From positions 27,060 to 91,059 of the forward strand of contig JAHCAT010000017.1 in NCBI GenBank assembly GCA_019634735.1: 64,000 nucleotides of DNA, read 5' to 3'. The position numbers and the translations under genes were made by a program. Below, piece by piece: positions 54,192-61,612 of the stretch. The notes under the pieces are model-generated. The model was not told the origin of the DNA. It was given only the letters and a program-made list of their open reading frames with translations, and searched no databases. Each line of letters opens with the position of its first letter. The stretch's first letter is position 1. Source of the stretch: Lysobacterales bacterium (GTDB lineage: Bacteria > Pseudomonadota > Gammaproteobacteria > Xanthomonadales > UBA2363).

Positions 54192-54228
54192 CCGCTGCGG
54201 AGATCGTCGTCGTGCGACCCGGGGGGTT

Positions 54229-54966
54229 TCAGTCGCGCAGGACGGTCCTCGCCAGCGCGTCCAGTCGCCCGGCATCGAGGATCTCGACGTCCCGGCCGTG
54301 CACGGCCAGCACGCCGTCGTCCTGGAGCCGGCGCAGCACCCTGCTGACGGTTTCGGAGGCCAGGCGCAGGTAGTTGCCGATGTCGGCCCGCGCCATCGCC
54401 AGCGTGAAGCGCCGTGACGAAAAGCCACGCTCGCCCCAGCGCCGCGACAGGCTGACCAGGAACGCGGCCAGGCGCTCGTCGGCGCTGTGGTCGCCGGCCA
54501 TCAGCGTGGCCTTGCCGATGTCCTGGCTGAGCAGGCGGAACAGCTGCGCCTGCAGCCCCGGCATGCGTTGCGCAAGGGTCGCCATCATCGGGAAGGAGAA
54601 CCGGCACAGCATCACGGTGTCCAGCGCCACCGCATTGCAGGGATAGCGCTCGGCGTGGATCGCGCCCAGGCCGATCACCTCGCCGGGCAGGAAGAAGCCG
54701 TGCACCTGCTCGCCGCCGTCGGCGTCGATCACGCTGGTCTTCACGGTGCCGGCCCGCACCGCGGCGATCGCATTGAAGGGTTCGCCTTCGGCGAAGATGC
54801 GTTCGCCCGGGCGGAACGGGCCGATGTGCTCGACCAGACAATGCAGTTCGGCCAGGGCCGACTTGTCGTAGCCCTGCGACAGGCAGGCGCTGGAAAAGGC
54901 GCAGGTGCTGCAGAAGCGGAGCGCGTCGCCGTCGTCGGCAATGGCGCCCGGCGCAGCTGCCGTCAT
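54229..54966 (-). CDS. fnr: Fnr-type oxygen-sensing regulator (Crp/Fnr family)
   Basis: 245 residues. Four cysteines sit where E. coli Fnr has its iron-sulfur ligands: C19-x2-C22-x5-C28 (CSTCAFSSAC) and C121 (MLCRFSF), so this is a true [4Fe-4S] oxygen sensor rather than Dnr, which lacks them. An effector beta-roll follows (GEQVHGFFLPGEVIGLGAI), and the DNA-reading helix is LRLASETVSRVLRR with Glu205, Ser208 and Arg209, as in proteins that read TTGAT sites. Those three residues match the TGA-N6-TCA sites found in this window. It lies directly upstream of norZ in the same direction. Confidence 0.92.
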   Translation of the reverse strand: MTAAAPGAIADDGDALRFCSTCAFSSACLSQGYDKSALAELHCLVEHIGPFRPGERIFAEGEPFNAIAAVRAGTVKTSVIDADGGEQVHGFFLPGEVIGLGAIHAERYPCNAVALDTVMLCRFSFPMMATLAQRMPGLQAQLFRLLSQDIGKATLMAGDHSADERLAAFLVSLSRRWGERGFSSRRFTLAMARADIGNYLRLASETVSRVLRRLQDDGVLAVHGRDVEILDAGRLDALARTVLRD

Positions 54967-55144
54967 GGCCGGACCCCGCGTCCGCAGGCCGGCGGGATCG
55001 GTTGGATTGGTCTGCGCATCGCCCGGTCGCTGTGGCCGTCTGTCCTGACAGGTCCGGATCATACGCAGGGTGGGCGGGTGCTGGCGAACCGGTGCGCGCG
55101 CCGGCCATGCTACCGTCGCGGCCGCCCGCCGCCTGCGCCCCCGG

Positions 55145-55840
55145 ATGCCCAAGTCCGTGACCGTGATCGAAGCCCGTTCCCTGCACCTGCGCTATCCGGG
55201 CGGCCGCGACGCCCTGAGCGACCTGGACTTCGCGGTCGAGGCCGGCGAGATGGTGTTCGTCACTGGTCGCTCCGGCGCCGGCAAGAGCACCCTGGTGCGC
55301 CTGCTCGCCTGCCTGATGCTGCCCAGCCGCGGCAGCCTGCGCGTGCTGGACTGCGAGCCGGCGCGGCTGCGCCGTCGCCAGCGGCCGGCGCTGCGCCGGC
55401 GCATCGGCGTGGTGTTCCAGGACCACCGCCTGCTGCCGGCGCTGAGCGTCGCCGAAAACGTCGCCCTGCCGCTGCGCATCGCCGGCGCCAGCGATGGCGA
55501 GGTCGACAAGCGGGTGCGCGCCGCGCTCGACCTGGTCGGCCTGGGTGCGCGCGCCCGCAGCGCGCCGGACGCCCTGTCCGGCGGCGAGCAGCAGCGCGTC
55601 GGCATCGCCCGTGCGATCGTCCACCGGCCGGCCCTGGTGCTGGCCGACGAGCCGACCGGCAACCTCGACCCGCAACTGTCGAGCGAGGTCATGGCCCTGT
55701 TCGAGCGGCTCGGCAGCCACGGCACCACGGTGCTGGTGGCCAGCCACGACCTGCACCTGATCAGGCAGCTTCGCAAGCGCGTGCTGGTGCTGGACCAGGG
55801 GCGCCTGGTCGACGACTTCCGGCCGGAGGAGGGTGCCTGA
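55145..55840 (+). CDS. ftsE: Cell-division ABC ATPase FtsE
   Basis: 231 residues. Walker A (GRSGAGKST), FQDHRLLPALSVAENVALPL, the signature LSGGEQQRVGIARA and Walker B (LVLADEPTGNLD) are complete. FtsE-FtsX transmits the state of cell division to septal hydrolases. It follows FtsE length and order, with ftsX next. The ATG at 55145 gives the standard N-terminus. It is divergent from fnr, with 178 bp between them. Confidence 0.92.
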   Translation: MPKSVTVIEARSLHLRYPGGRDALSDLDFAVEAGEMVFVTGRSGAGKSTLVRLLACLMLPSRGSLRVLDCEPARLRRRQRPALRRRIGVVFQDHRLLPALSVAENVALPLRIAGASDGEVDKRVRAALDLVGLGARARSAPDALSGGEQQRVGIARAIVHRPALVLADEPTGNLDPQLSSEVMALFERLGSHGTTVLVASHDLHLIRQLRKRVLVLDQGRLVDDFRPEEGA

Positions 55841-55841
55841 C

Positions 55842-56750
55842 ATGGCCGCCCCGCTGCGCCGCCTGCGCCACAAGCACCGCCAGGCCCGGCGCGGCGCCTG
55901 GGCGCAACTTCGCGCGCGGCCGTTGGCGCACGGCTTCGCGATCGCGCTGCTGGCGCTGGCGCTGCTGGCCCTGCTGCTGCTGCGTGCCGGGCTGGACCAG
56001 TTCCGGCAGCTCGGCGAGCCGCTGGCCGGCGCCCGCACCCTGAACCTGTTCCTGGCCCCGGCGATCGACGCCAGCGGCGCCCAGGCCCTGGTGCGCGAGC
56101 TGGCCGCCGATCCGCGCGTCGCCGCGGTCGACACGGTCAGCCCGCAACAGGGGCTGGCCGAGCTGGGGCACGTCGCCGGCAGCGCCGAGGCGCTGGCCGC
56201 GCTGCCGGACAATCCCCTGCCCTGGCTGCTGACCGTGGAGCCGGTCGATCGCGCGGCGGCGGCCGCCCTGGCGCCAGAGTGGCGGCAGCGCGCCGAGGTC
56301 GAGCTGCTCGCCGACGAACACGAATGGCAGCAGCGCGCGGACGCCGTCCTGCGCGCGTCCCGCGCCGTGCTGCTGGCGCTTGCCGCCCTGGTGGCGCTGG
56401 CGGCGCTGCTGCTGGCGGCGGGCGCCGTGCGCACCCTGCGCCTGGAGGGTGCGGTGGAGCGCAGCCTGCAGCGCGTGTTCGGTGCCAGCGAGGCGGATCT
56501 GCGGCGACCCTACCTGTACCTCGGCCTGACCTACGGATTCCTTGCCGGGCTGCTGGCCGTGGCGCTGGCGCTGGCGTTGCAGCTCTGGCTGCAGCCGGCG
56601 CTGGCGGCGCTCTATCAGGCGTTCGGCCTGACGCCTGCGACGCGCCCCGACCCCTGGCTGGCCGCGGCACCGGTGCTGGCCGCCCTGCTCGGTGCCGCCG
56701 GGGCCTGGCTGGCCTGTCTGATCGAGCCGGATCTGGAAGGCGGCGCATGA
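55842..56750 (+). CDS. ftsX: Cell-division protein FtsX
   Basis: About 302 residues, four membrane helices with a periplasmic loop after the first (about 55-150) and ALLLAAGAVRTLRLEGAVERSLQRVFGASEADLRRPYLYLG, typical of FtsX. The ATG at 55842 follows GGAGGAGGG at good distance; a GTG 9 bp earlier is possible. It partners with FtsE and activates cell-wall hydrolases during division. It overlaps ung by 4 bp. Confidence 0.88.
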   Translation: MAAPLRRLRHKHRQARRGAWAQLRARPLAHGFAIALLALALLALLLLRAGLDQFRQLGEPLAGARTLNLFLAPAIDASGAQALVRELAADPRVAAVDTVSPQQGLAELGHVAGSAEALAALPDNPLPWLLTVEPVDRAAAAALAPEWRQRAEVELLADEHEWQQRADAVLRASRAVLLALAALVALAALLLAAGAVRTLRLEGAVERSLQRVFGASEADLRRPYLYLGLTYGFLAGLLAVALALALQLWLQPALAALYQAFGLTPATRPDPWLAAAPVLAALLGAAGAWLACLIEPDLEGGA

Positions 56751-57448
56751 ACACGGCGGCCGCAGCCACCGACCGCCTTCGCCTCGAGCCGGGCTGGAAG
56801 CGCGAGCTGGCGCCCCTGTTCGAGACCGAGCAGATGATTTCCCTGCGCAGCTTCCTGCGCAGCGAACTGGCCGCCGGCAAGACGGTGTATCCGCCGCCCG
56901 GGCAGATCTTCGCGGCCTTCGACGCGACGCCGTTCGAGGCGGTCCGTGTGGTCATCCTGGGCCAGGACCCCTATCACGGCCCCGGCCAGGCGCATGGCCT
57001 GTGCTTCTCGGTACCGCCGCGCGTGCCGGTGCCACCGTCCCTGCGCAACATCCTGGCCGAGGTGCACGGCGACCTGGGTATCGCGCCGTCCGGGCAGGGC
57101 TGTCTGATGCACTGGGCGCGCCAGGGCGTCCTGCTGCTCAATGCCGTGCTGACCGTCGAGCGCGGCCGGGCCGGCGCCCACCAGGGACGCGGCTGGGAAC
57201 AGTTCACCGATGCCGTGATCGCGCGCCTGGACGAGCAGCGCGAGCACCTGGTGTTCATGCTTTGGGGGGCGCCGGCTCGGGCCAAGGGCCGCCTGGTGGA
57301 CAGCCGTCGTCACCTGGTGCTCAGGGCGCCGCATCCCTCGCCGCTGTCGGCGCACCGCGGCTTCTTCGGCTGCCGGCACTTTTCCCGTTGCAATGCCTGG
57401 CTGCAGGCGCACGGAATGCCGGCGATCGACTGGTCGGTGCCGGGCTGA
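56747..57448 (+). CDS. ung: Uracil-DNA glycosylase
   Basis: 233 residues. The catalytic motif GQDPYHGPGQAHGLCFSVP supplies the Asp, LLLNAVLTVERGRAGAHQGRGWEQFTD the uracil-binding Asn, and HPSPLSAHRGFFGCRHFSRCN the catalytic His. Family-1 Ung. It removes uracil from DNA. The start, ATG at 56747, overlaps the ftsX stop, so the gene is part of that operon, an arrangement that couples it to division genes but has no known mechanistic meaning. Confidence 0.94.
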   Translation: MNTAAAATDRLRLEPGWKRELAPLFETEQMISLRSFLRSELAAGKTVYPPPGQIFAAFDATPFEAVRVVILGQDPYHGPGQAHGLCFSVPPRVPVPPSLRNILAEVHGDLGIAPSGQGCLMHWARQGVLLLNAVLTVERGRAGAHQGRGWEQFTDAVIARLDEQREHLVFMLWGAPARAKGRLVDSRRHLVLRAPHPSPLSAHRGFFGCRHFSRCNAWLQAHGMPAIDWSVPG

Positions 57449-57658
57449 TCGCCTGACCGTGCGACCGGCGGCCGGGCCGCAACGCCCCTGCCGTGCCGGC
57501 GCAGGTACGGGGCCGGCCGTGCCTGCCTGCGTCGGACCGCCCCCCGGACGGGGCATGCCGACCCGGATTTCCCGCAAGTGTGCTTTCGCGCACGGTCCCG
57601 CCCGTCCTGCCGGGCGTAGTCTTGGCCGTCCCACTGCCAGACCGGGCACGCAGACACC

Positions 57659-58543
57659 ATGACCAGTCCACGTCCAGCCGTCCATGTCACCGGCGACCAC
57701 CCGCGCATCCTCGTGGTGGACGGGTCCAAGGTGGTGCGCATGATGATCGGCAAGGTGCTGGCCCGCGATGTGCCCGCCGCCGAGGTGGTCGCCTGCGGGA
57801 CCGGCGCCGAGGCCCTGCAGGCGCTGGATGCCGGCCCGGTCGACCTGGTGATCACCGCGCTGCGGCTTCCCGACATGGACGGCCAGGCCCTGGCGGCCCA
57901 GGTGCGCGCCCTGCCCGGCCAGCCCTTCATGCCGATCGTCGCGGTCAGCGGCGACGTCCAGGAGCGCCTGCTGGAACGCTCGCTGGGCGACGACATCACC
58001 GACTACTTCGACAAGTCGCTGGGCTACGAGGCGCTGTCCGCATTCATTTCCGGCCATGTCGGCGGACCCGACCCGACCGGCGGCCAGGTCCTGTACATCG
58101 AGGACAGCCGCGTGGTCGCCATGGCCACGCGCCGCATGCTGGAGCGGCACGGCCTCAAGGTGCACCACGTCACCAGCGTCGAGGACGCTCTGGCCCTTCT
58201 GGAGACCGACCGCGCACGCACCGGCATGCCGGCCTGCGACCTGCTGCTGACCGACGTCTACCTCAAGGGCGGAATGACCGGACACGACCTGCTTGCGCAG
58301 GTGCGGGGCCAGCTGGGCTGGGGCCGCGACCGCCTGCCGATCCTGGTGATGACCGGCGACGAGAATCCGGACAACCAGTCGGCCCTGCTGCGCGCCGGCG
58401 CCAACGACCTGGTCGAGAAACCCATCGAGGAGCGCCTGCTGGTCACCAAGGTGCTGTTCCAGTTGCGCGTCGGCCGCCTGCTGCGGGCCCGTGCGAGTGG
58501 CGGGCGGGCGACCGCGCCGCCGGATGCCGCCCTGGCTGCCTGA
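57659..58543 (+). CDS. Two-receiver response regulator with a degenerate first receiver
   Basis: 294 residues: two REC domains joined by a short linker, with no output domain. In the second, E148-D149, phospho-acceptor Asp199 (LLLTDVYL) and Lys254 (VEKP) are all present. In the first, the acidic pair is D21-G22 rather than D-D and the acceptor position is Ala67 (VITALRLPDMDG), while the Lys119 (YFDKS) is kept. The first receiver therefore probably does not accept phosphate. Dual-REC proteins without output domain often act by protein contact with a chemotaxis, biofilm or Hpt partner. No histidine kinase is nearby. Confidence 0.85.
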   Translation: MTSPRPAVHVTGDHPRILVVDGSKVVRMMIGKVLARDVPAAEVVACGTGAEALQALDAGPVDLVITALRLPDMDGQALAAQVRALPGQPFMPIVAVSGDVQERLLERSLGDDITDYFDKSLGYEALSAFISGHVGGPDPTGGQVLYIEDSRVVAMATRRMLERHGLKVHHVTSVEDALALLETDRARTGMPACDLLLTDVYLKGGMTGHDLLAQVRGQLGWGRDRLPILVMTGDENPDNQSALLRAGANDLVEKPIEERLLVTKVLFQLRVGRLLRARASGGRATAPPDAALAA

Positions 58544-58843
58544 CACCGTCGGCCAGCCGGCCGTCCCGATCTTCCGGATCCTGGGGCGCAAGCCGGACCG
58601 CCGGCCCTGTCGCCTCGCCTGGCCGGCGCGTGTCCGGACACGCCAGGCAGCCGAAAGTGCGGCAGGCGATCCTCGTGCGGCAGCTCGGTCTGCTCCCGCG
58701 GTCTTCCCGACCTGGTGCCGATGAGCAGCGCTCGGTCATCGAGCCACCGCCCCGCACCGGGAGCGCGCGCCCGCTCGCCAAGTGCCGCGTCCTCGTGAAG
58801 CATCCGGGCTAGAATCCGGCCGATCACCCCGGAATTCCGGATC
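58544..58843. other. Gene-free stretch
   Basis: Three hundred bases between the two-receiver protein and the AmpE-like gene. No frame with a plausible start, ribosome binding site or domain was found, and no copy of the repeat elements. It must hold the promoter of the AmpE-like gene. Confidence 0.5.
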
Positions 58844-59734
58844 ATGACCCAGACCCTGATCGCGATCCTCGTCGTGCTGGCGCTCAGCCACTACGCGCCG
58901 GAGTTCACCCGGGTGCGTCGTTTCGACTGGCTGCCGGCGTGGGCGGAGCGCGCCCGGCGCCTGCTGCCCGAGCGGTCCTGGTCGGGACCGGGCCTGCTCT
59001 GGGCCGTGCTTGGCCTGCCCTTGCTGGTCGTCCTGCTGGTCCAGGGCCTGCTGGCCAATCCGGGCGTACCGGCGCTGCTGCTGCTGTTGTTCGGCGCGGC
59101 CGCCCTGTTCTACGTCTGGGGGCCGCGCGATCTCGATCGCGATGTCGAGCGGATCGCCGCCACGCCGCCCGCCGAGCAGCCCGCCCAGGCCGCCACTCGC
59201 CTGGCCGCAACGCCCCCGGCCCAGCCCGGCGATGCCGCAGGCATGGTGGCGGCGGCGGCCCAGAAGCGCTGGTTCGGTCCCTTGCTGTGGTTCGTGATCC
59301 TGGGCGCCGTCGGCGCCGTGGGCTACCGGCTGCTGCAACTCGCCGCCGATGGCGATATCGAGTCGCTGACGGCGGAGCAGCGTGCGGCCGCGGGTCGCCT
59401 GCGCGACCTGCTCGACTGGCCGGTGGCCCAGCTCATGGTGCTGGCCTTGGCCGTCGCCACCGATTTCGACCAGGTGCTGACCACCTGGAAGGCGCGCGCC
59501 GCAGCCGCCGGCGGCGCGCTGGCCATCGATCCCGGCCTGGTGCCGGCCGCAGCTCGCACCGCCGTTCGTGCCGACCTGGCCGAGGCGGGCGAGAGCGAAC
59601 TCCCGCCCGACGGCGAGCCGGGCAGCCTGGATGCCGCCCCGGTCCTGCGCGATGCCCTGGCCGTCATTCGCCGGGTGCTGGTGGTGTGGCTGAGCCTGCT
59701 GGCGCTGGCGGCGCTGGCCAGCCTGCTGGCCTGA
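58844..59734 (+). CDS. AmpE-like membrane protein
   Basis: 296 residues with four membrane segments, the first from ILVVLALSHYAPEF, the second pair around LLWAVLGLPLLVVLLVQGLL and LLLLLFGAAALFYVW, and the third in AQKRWFGPLLWFVILGAVGAVGYRLLQL. FGPLLWFVILGAVGAVGYRLL is the conserved AmpE/CobD segment. AmpE is a putative signalling membrane protein of the ampD-ampE operon. No ampD was seen beside it. A C-terminal helix (VLRDALAVIRRVLVVWLSLLALAALASLLA) completes it. The ATG at 58844 gives the expected N-terminus. Confidence 0.72.
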   Translation: MTQTLIAILVVLALSHYAPEFTRVRRFDWLPAWAERARRLLPERSWSGPGLLWAVLGLPLLVVLLVQGLLANPGVPALLLLLFGAAALFYVWGPRDLDRDVERIAATPPAEQPAQAATRLAATPPAQPGDAAGMVAAAAQKRWFGPLLWFVILGAVGAVGYRLLQLAADGDIESLTAEQRAAAGRLRDLLDWPVAQLMVLALAVATDFDQVLTTWKARAAAAGGALAIDPGLVPAAARTAVRADLAEAGESELPPDGEPGSLDAAPVLRDALAVIRRVLVVWLSLLALAALASLLA

Positions 59735-59903
59735 TCGATCCGGGGGTTGTCGCCTGCGGCGCGGCGGGCCAGGTCAGGCCCGGACGGTCGCCGGCACGCG
59801 GCCGCGCGCCGCGCCAGCGACGATCCTGAAGCCTGTGCCGACCGGCCGGCGTGGCCGGTCGGGTTAGCATGGGCGCCTGCAAGCAATCGACACGGGAGTC
59901 TTT

Positions 59904-60707
59904 ATGCGCGTTGCCACCCTCGGATTCGTCCTGCCGGCCCTGCTCGCCGGCCTGCTGACCGCCTGCGCCACGCAGGCGCCTCGCCAGCCAGCCGCCGAGT
60001 CCCCGCCGTTCACCATCGAGCGCTTCCGCGACGAGCGCAAGCTCGGTGAAGGCGTGCACACCCTGGTGCTGGACAATCCCTACGGCGAGATCCATGTGCG
60101 CCAGACGTCGGCCGGTGCGCTGGCCATCCAGGGGGCCGAGCAGCGCATCGGCGAGGTGCCTCGGATCGCCCGGCTGGACTGGTTCGAGGCCGAGGGCCGC
60201 CAGGGCCTCCGGGTACGCTACGCGGAGCACGATCCGGAGACGCCGGCCAATCCTCGCCTTGGGCGCGTCGACCTTTACGCGTTCGTGCCGCCCGGCCTGC
60301 GGCTGGATCTGCGCACCGATTTCGGCGCGATCGTCGTGCGACGTATCGATGATGAGGTGACGGCGCGCAGCCGCAGCGGCGGCATCACGGTTGCGGCGCG
60401 CGGTGCGATGGACCTGGAAACCCGGGAGGGCCAGGTGCGTGCCTGGACGATGAGCGCGGACTGGCGCGGACCTGTCAGGCTGGTGGGTGGCGCCGGCGTG
60501 CTGGTCGACGTGCCCCTGTTCGCGCCCATCGACCTGCAGGCCGATGCCGTCGACGGCATCCGTGCGGACTTCGACGTCGACAGCATCGTCCAGGATGCGA
60601 ACGGCCGTTGGCAGGCGCGACACCGCATCGGCGACGCCAGCCTGCCGCTGCGCATCGAGAGCGGCGCCGACATCCTGCTCCAGGGACTGACGGTGCGGCG
60701 CCCCTGA
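59904..60707 (+). CDS. Lipoprotein with DUF4097-like beta-repeats
   Basis: 267 residues. The lipobox is LLTACATQ, and an N-terminal positive-hydrophobic signal precedes it. The mature part consists of strand repeats of the DUF4097 adhesin-like fold: TLVLDNPYGEIHVRQTSAGALAIQG, LDLRTDFGAIVVRRIDDEVTARSRSGGITVAARGAMDLETREGQVRAWT. It is probably attached to the outer membrane. The function is unknown. It is 169 bp after the AmpE-like gene in the same direction, so co-transcription is possible. Confidence 0.75.
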   Translation: MRVATLGFVLPALLAGLLTACATQAPRQPAAESPPFTIERFRDERKLGEGVHTLVLDNPYGEIHVRQTSAGALAIQGAEQRIGEVPRIARLDWFEAEGRQGLRVRYAEHDPETPANPRLGRVDLYAFVPPGLRLDLRTDFGAIVVRRIDDEVTARSRSGGITVAARGAMDLETREGQVRAWTMSADWRGPVRLVGGAGVLVDVPLFAPIDLQADAVDGIRADFDVDSIVQDANGRWQARHRIGDASLPLRIESGADILLQGLTVRRP

Positions 60708-61612
60708 GAGGCGGGTGAGATTCGGCTTGCCGGCTCCGGTCATGGCAGGTCGCCCGCCGCCGCGGCTGCCGATGAGGTCGACCTGTACTGGGCCCGTCCA
60801 GTGTTGCGCCGGGAGGGCGAACCGAAGCGCGATCGGCACGGTCGACTTCAGCGGGCCGCCAGGCTGGCGCCGGCCGATGTCGCCCCCTGGCTCGGGAGCT
60901 TCGCAACCCTGCCGCGCGTGGGCCGAGCCCGATCGCGGTCACCCCTGCGTGCCGGTCGGTAGATCATGCGGCCCTGCTGTCGGCCGGGCAGGGAGCGAAA
61001 CCCGGCCGGCTGGTCCGGGGCGCGAGGCCCGAAACCGGCAGGTGCCCCGGAAGCGAAGCCTGACGGCACAACCTGATTAGCGTCGTGTCTCAGCCCAGGA
61101 TCGGGGACCAAGGACCAGGACCCGGTGTTCGGTAAGCGGAGCGCGCTGTGCTCCCCTCTCCCTGTGGGAGACCTGATTAGCGTCGTGTCTCAGTTCAGGA
61201 TCGGGGACCAAGGACCAGGACCCGGTGTTCGGTAAGCGGATCGCGCTGTGCTCCCCTCTCCCTGTGGGAGAGGGGCCGGGGGAGAGGGCCGGCACTTGCC
61301 ATGATCTGCATCGTTGCTGGCCCAGCGGCGCGCGCTGGCCCAGGCAGCCCTCTCCCCCGCCCCTCCCCCGCAGGCGGGGGAGGGGAGACGTGCGGTGTCG
61401 TCGCACTACGTAAAGCTGCCTGGCAGCGGGCGGAGACACGACGCCAATCAGGACGGCGCAAGGGAGGGCGCCCCTGGGGCGCGGCATCGGAGCCGGAAAC
61501 CCGGCTCCGGCCAGCCGATGTGCGACCACGGTGAGCGCGGTCACTGTTGCGCAGGCCGCCGCTGTGCTATCACTGCACTTCCTGTAACTGTCCAGCACTC
61601 CCGGGAGGGGTC
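60708..61612. repeat. Repeat-rich gap with a 100-bp tandem duplication and a two-hairpin element
   Basis: No gene is seen in these 905 bp. From 61071 the segment beginning ACCTGATTAGCGTCGTGTCT is repeated at 61171, a period of exactly 100 bp, and each copy ends in the first hairpin arm of the two-hairpin element (CCCCTCTCCCTGTGGGAG). The second copy runs into a full two-hairpin element (about 61245-61400). From about 61430 the module GAGACACGACGCCAATCAG recurs in the opposite sense. The 360 bp before 61071 show nothing. Confidence 0.82.

Noticed and set aside
54229..54966. Regulator considered as Dnr (NO sensor)
   Set aside because: All four Fnr-type cysteines are present; Dnr proteins lack them. 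An Fnr is therefore more likely, although it may still control NO genes.
55035..55065. Possible Fnr site upstream of fnr itself
   Set aside because: The half-sites CTGAC and GATCA are seven bases apart rather than four, so it does not fit the palindrome.
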